DNA of 8,558 bases, from the NCBI GenBank assembly GCA_900557435.1, contig USSH01000094.1, positions 1-8,558 on the forward strand, written 5' to 3'. Under the pieces are notes generated by a model. The model ran no database searches, was not told where the DNA came from, and saw only the letters and a list, made by a program, of their open reading frames with translations. This document shows positions 6,652 to 8,558 of the stretch, piece by piece (positions within the stretch are counted from its first letter, which is position 1; each line of letters starts with the position of its first letter). This DNA comes from an uncultured Coprococcus sp. (GTDB lineage Bacteria > Bacillota > Clostridia > Lachnospirales > Lachnospiraceae). The position numbers and the translations under genes were made by a program.

Positions 6652-7380
6652 CTATTGCCAAGCTCCGTCAAAAGTGATGACCTGCCCGTTAAGGTATTCT
6701 CCGCAGCCTGCAATATGGCAAATGAAATCAGCAGCTTCCTGAACCGTTGCCATGCGGCCGGCTGGGATCTCGTCCTCAAGCATTTGCCGCTCGTCTGGCG
6801 ACAGGTGCCCATTCATTGAAGTATCTATGGCTCCAAAGGCGATCGCGTTGACGGTTATGCCACTGGGGGCAAGCTCTTTTCCAAGAGCTCTGGAAAATGA
6901 ATTTACAGCACCTTTTGATGCTGAGTAGGCCACTTCGCAAGATGCTCCGCAGTTTCCCCACACTGATGATATGTTTATGATGTGTCCGCGGTGCGCGTGT
7001 ACCATATGTGGAACCACTCTGTTGCAGCTATTGAAGACGGAGTATATGTTGGATTTCATAGTGCGGTCAAAGTCACTGTAGGACATATCGGTCATAAGGC
7101 CTACATATGATATGCCGGCATTGTTTATCAGAAGGCGGATATCAGAACCAAATTCAGATACAATCTGATCTATAAAGCTGTTCATGAAATCCATGTCCCC
7201 GGCATCTCCGCATACTGCTATGCAATTGCTTCCTTTTTTCTCTATCTCTTCTTTAAGAGAGAAGAGCTCGGTCTTATGTCTGAATGACGTTATGGCGATA
7301 TTTTTGTATAAGTCGGCGAGCTTGAGAGCGGTAGCTCTTCCGATGCCGGTGGAGGCACCGACTATAATTGCAGTGTCCAT
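6652..7380 (-). CDS. ymfI: SDR-family reductase, probably EF-P 5-aminopentanone reductase (YmfI-type)
   Basis: A 242-residue classical short-chain dehydrogenase/reductase. Features in order are the nucleotide-binding GASTGIG (8-14), NNAG (86-89), Asn111, catalytic Ser139, Tyr152 and Lys156 (YSASK), and C-terminal NGQVITFDGAW. The stretch SSVWGNCGASCEVAYSASK (138-156) together with APSGITVNAI is, as I recall it, typical of the YmfI group. In Bacillus that enzyme reduces the 5-aminopentanone group on elongation factor P to 5-aminopentanol. The length also matches YmfI. FabG (3-oxoacyl-ACP reductase) is the main alternative, but no fatty-acid genes are nearby. One oddity is Phe183 where most classical SDRs have the Pro of a Pro-Gly motif (NAIAFG instead of NAIAPG). 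AAGGAG, 8 nt before the ATG, supports the start. The gene is preceded by a structured leader with a terminator-like hairpin, so its expression is probably attenuated. Confidence 0.85.
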   Translation of the reverse strand: MDTAIIVGASTGIGRATALKLADLYKNIAITSFRHKTELFSLKEEIEKKGSNCIAVCGDAGDMDFMNSFIDQIVSEFGSDIRLLINNAGISYVGLMTDMSYSDFDRTMKSNIYSVFNSCNRVVPHMVHAHRGHIINISSVWGNCGASCEVAYSASKGAVNSFSRALGKELAPSGITVNAIAFGAIDTSMNGHLSPDERQMLEDEIPAGRMATVQEAADFICHIAGCGEYLNGQVITFDGAWQ

Positions 7381-7388
7381 AATCTTAT

Positions 7389-7394
7389 CTCCTT
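7389..7394 (-). promoter_or_regulatory. Ribosome binding site of the SDR gene, just past the attenuator
   Basis: AAGGAG on the minus strand, 8 nt before the ATG at 7380 and 8 nt after the U7 tract of the leader hairpin. It stays outside the hairpin, so the leader would act on transcription rather than by hiding this site. Confidence 0.75.
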
Positions 7395-7402
7395 ATTAAA
7401 AT

Positions 7403-7492
7403 AAAAAAAGTGGAGCAGGCACATGAAAAGTCGCTGGCGCGAGGTGCCTGCGTGCTTCACAAGGACTCTCCCGCAAGCGGGTCCTCCTCGTG
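7403..7492 (-). ncRNA. Structured 5' leader RNA with terminator-like hairpin (attenuator, riboswitch or sRNA candidate)
   Basis: Read on the minus strand, the predicted transcript begins near 7492. Its first domain folds as AGGAC/GTCCT around a CCCG-CUUG-CGGG tetraloop hairpin (7462-7485), with a possible outer UUCAC/GUGAA helix (7490-7494 with 7456-7460). The second domain is an 8-bp GC-rich stem (7444-7451 with 7415-7422) enclosing a UCGC-GCCA-GCGA mini-hairpin. A lower GUG/CAC helix (7458-7460 with 7410-7412) is followed at once by U7 (7409-7403), then the SDR ribosome site. Bases 7458-7460 are shared by the outer helix of the first domain and the base of the terminator-like stem, so the two folds can compete. 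This is what transcription attenuation needs. I could not match it to glycine, ZTP, THF, T-box, SRP or 6S RNA. It could also be an independent RNA of about 90 nt. Confidence 0.55.
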
Positions 7493-7498
7493 AAAAGT

Positions 7499-7527
7499 AT
7501 TATATCACGTGAATTATGTGTTGAAAA
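7499..7527 (-). promoter_or_regulatory. Extended -10 promoter for the leader RNA and SDR gene
   Basis: On the minus strand: TTTTCA (7527-7522), 17-nt spacer, perfect TATAAT (7504-7499) preceded by TGA, giving an extended -10 (TGnTATAAT). Initiation is predicted around 7490-7494. Its -35 box overlaps that of the divergent promoter for the LytR_C gene by five bases. Confidence 0.7.
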
Positions 7528-7549
7528 TAAAAATGCACTTTGGTATACT
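7521..7549 (+). promoter_or_regulatory. Extended -10 promoter for the LytR_C-domain gene
   Basis: TTGAAA (7521-7526), 17-nt spacer, TATACT (7544-7549) preceded by TGG, giving an extended -10. Transcription would start near 7556 with a leader of about 50 nt. It is divergent from, and shares its -35 region with, the minus-strand promoter. Confidence 0.7.
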
Positions 7550-7605
7550 CTAGTTGTTTTTGTAAATAATCTAAAGAAAGAATTATATGAATCGGAGGCT
7601 ATATA

Positions 7606-8202
7606 ATGGGTAAGAAAGTTATGAAATTATTTTTAGATACAATGCTCAGAGCTGCGGTTATAATACTTGCGGTTGCGATAGTTGTCATGCTTGTACTGCT
7701 GGCAAAAACCATGAGCAAGAGTAAGAAAACAGACACAACCAGTAAGAAAGAGGTGTCAAGTATAGTTACAGAGGAGAATGATCCGTCAGATCCTACATTT
7801 GGAGGAAACGGTGATTCGTCAGATGCGTCAGGTGCTTCTGACTCAGCAACGGATGATTCTGATACAGCAGATTCATCAGAGGATACAGCTTCATCAAGCG
7901 CCAAGGATGCCAAGGTCATCGTACTCAATGCATCAGGTGTGTCGGGAGTTGCTGCAACATGGCAGACAACGCTTAATGCTGATGGCTACAAATCGGTTGA
8001 TATAGGAACATATCAGGGAGATCCCCAGTCCAATACAACTGTTTATGCATCAGATTCATATGATGTGAGTTCACTGACATCTCTTCTGGGATCGGCAGCA
8101 ACTGCAGACAGAACGTCTATAGATGATTCGATGGCTGATGTGGATATTAGCGGTGCAGACATAGTGGTGGTTATCGGTGTGGATAATGCGGCAAATAATT
8201 AA
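7606..8202 (+). CDS. Membrane-anchored LytR_C-domain protein
   Basis: A 198-residue protein with a single N-terminal membrane anchor (about 13-34, flanked by basic residues). A long Ser/Asp/Thr/Ala-rich extracellular linker follows (about 40-100), and the C-terminal domain (101-194) matches LytR_C. The domain shows KVIVLNASGVSGVA (103-116), a GY-containing helix and strand (DGYKSVDIGTYQGD), TTVYAS, and a final hydrophobic strand IVVVIGVDN. LytR_C is normally appended to LytR-CpsA-Psr enzymes that attach teichoic acids or other glycopolymers to peptidoglycan. Here the catalytic LCP domain is absent, so the protein is probably an accessory or wall-binding factor. GGAGG (7594-7598), 7 nt before the ATG, fixes the start. 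It has its own promoter and is followed by a terminator, so it appears monocistronic. The precise role is unknown. Confidence 0.88.
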   Translation: MGKKVMKLFLDTMLRAAVIILAVAIVVMLVLLAKTMSKSKKTDTTSKKEVSSIVTEENDPSDPTFGGNGDSSDASGASDSATDDSDTADSSEDTASSSAKDAKVIVLNASGVSGVAATWQTTLNADGYKSVDIGTYQGDPQSNTTVYASDSYDVSSLTSLLGSAATADRTSIDDSMADVDISGADIVVVIGVDNAANN

Positions 8203-8225
8203 TGTAAATAGAAATTGAGTTAAAG

Positions 8226-8316
8226 TCTGTTACCCAAAAGACTCTTGCATAAAATCTTGTTGTACAAAAGGTTTATGCATAAAAAAGCTCTTGTATAAAA
8301 AACTCTTGCATAGATA
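8226..8316. repeat. Degenerate 15-bp tandem repeat array after the LytR_C gene
   Basis: Six units with a period of 15-16 bp can be laid out, starting at 8226, 8241, 8256, 8271, 8287 and 8302. Units at 8241, 8287 and 8302 are the best preserved (ACTCTTGCATAAAAT, GCTCTTGTATAAAAA, ACTCTTGCATAGATA); the others keep TTG or ATGCATA/GTACA followed by AAAA. The last unit forms the 5' arm of the terminator at 8297-8346. Confidence 0.6.
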
Positions 8317-8346
8317 GAAAGATAAAATTCTGTGCAGGAGTTTTTT
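8297..8346 (+). terminator. Rho-independent terminator of the LytR_C gene
   Basis: AAAAAACTCTTGCA (8297-8310) pairs with TGCAGGAGTTTTTT (8333-8346), 14 bp with one T-G wobble, around a 22-nt loop. The T6 is both the end of the stem and the U tract. It lies 94 nt after the stop codon. Confidence 0.75.
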
Positions 8347-8539
8347 ATTTAGGTTTGTTGAGACGAATCTCAGCGGCGAAAAATACTGTTTGATTTTGCT
8401 GGAAATATAAATGTGAATATTTTTAGACTGTAGTAAAATTACTTATTATTTTCCTTGCGAAAAATATAAGCTTTCCACGGCAAAATTAGAAAAAAATCTG
8501 ATTTAAGGGAAATTGATCTAAATTTGAGGTGGCAGATAA
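8347..8539. other. AT-rich non-coding stretch with one small hairpin
   Basis: No coding frame longer than a few codons with a ribosome site is visible here. The only structure is a 7-bp stem (8357-8363 with 8368-8374, one G-T pair) closing a CGAA tetraloop, with no T run after it, so it is not a terminator. Several AT-rich boxes could be -10 elements (TATAAA at 8406-8411), but none has a well-spaced -35. The stretch is probably the upstream region of a gene beginning at the window end. Confidence 0.4.
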
Positions 8540-8558
8540 ATGACTTTGACTTTTGTCA
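8540..8558 (+). CDS. Possible start of a further gene, cut by the window end
   Basis: An ATG at 8540 follows GAGGTGG (8526-8532) by 7 nt and opens MTLTFV before the window ends. The ribosome site is good, but six codons cannot show what is encoded or prove that the frame stays open. Confidence 0.35.

Noticed and set aside
7184..7399. Plus-strand frame of 71 codons opposite the start of the SDR gene.
   Set aside because: It lies antisense to a well-supported SDR reading frame and has no ribosome site or recognisable domain.
7403..7500. The structured segment as a plus-strand RNA, or as SRP, 6S, glycine, ZTP or THF RNA.
   Set aside because: The plus-strand promoter starts downstream of it, while the minus-strand promoter and U7 tract fit the opposite orientation. 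The core conserved sequences of those RNA classes are not present.
8504..8526. AAATT/AATTT arms around GATCTA near the window end as an operator.
   Set aside because: Five A/T-only base pairs are expected by chance in such AT-rich DNA.

Overview
The window looks like chromosome from an anaerobic Clostridia bacterium, most likely a gut-type Lachnospiraceae. This is inferred from moderate GC, AGGAGG-type ribosome sites, SigA-like promoters, a Clostridium-type glutamate dehydrogenase, and surface proteins rich in Asp, Ser and Gly. No phage, insertion sequence, CRISPR array, tRNA or rRNA is visible.

Layout. (1) 1-561 is the 3' end of gdhA, followed by a strong terminator. (2) 806-4451 holds three plus-strand genes: a cytoplasmic VTC-domain (polyphosphate polymerase-like) protein, a DUF4956 membrane protein, and a large surface lipoprotein of the Cthe_2159 beta-helix family. 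A degenerate 35-bp tandem repeat lies between the last two. (3) 4567-6183 is a two-gene unit, a histidine phosphatase and a putative manganese (ArsP_2-type) exporter with a 17-histidine loop. It ends at a perfect 16-bp bidirectional terminator. (4) 6288-7380 holds two minus-strand genes, a small zinc-ribbon protein with its own candidate promoter and an SDR reductase resembling the YmfI-type EF-P 5-aminopentanone reductase. (5) 7381-7605 is a compact divergent control region. Two good promoters point away from each other and their -35 boxes overlap. The minus-strand transcript starts with about 110 nt of structured leader carrying a terminator-like hairpin and U7 tract. (6) 7606-8202 encodes a membrane-anchored LytR_C-domain protein, followed by a degenerate 15-bp repeat array that runs into a terminator. 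(7) The last 210 bases are AT-rich and end in what may be the start of another gene.

Functional reading. The three-gene block 806-4451 could couple a tunnel-fold triphosphate or polyphosphate enzyme inside the cell, a multispanning membrane partner, and a Ca2+/polyanion-binding surface protein; this is inference from gene order and families. The most unusual non-coding element is the structured leader in front of the SDR gene, which looks like a transcription attenuator or riboswitch that I cannot assign to a known class.
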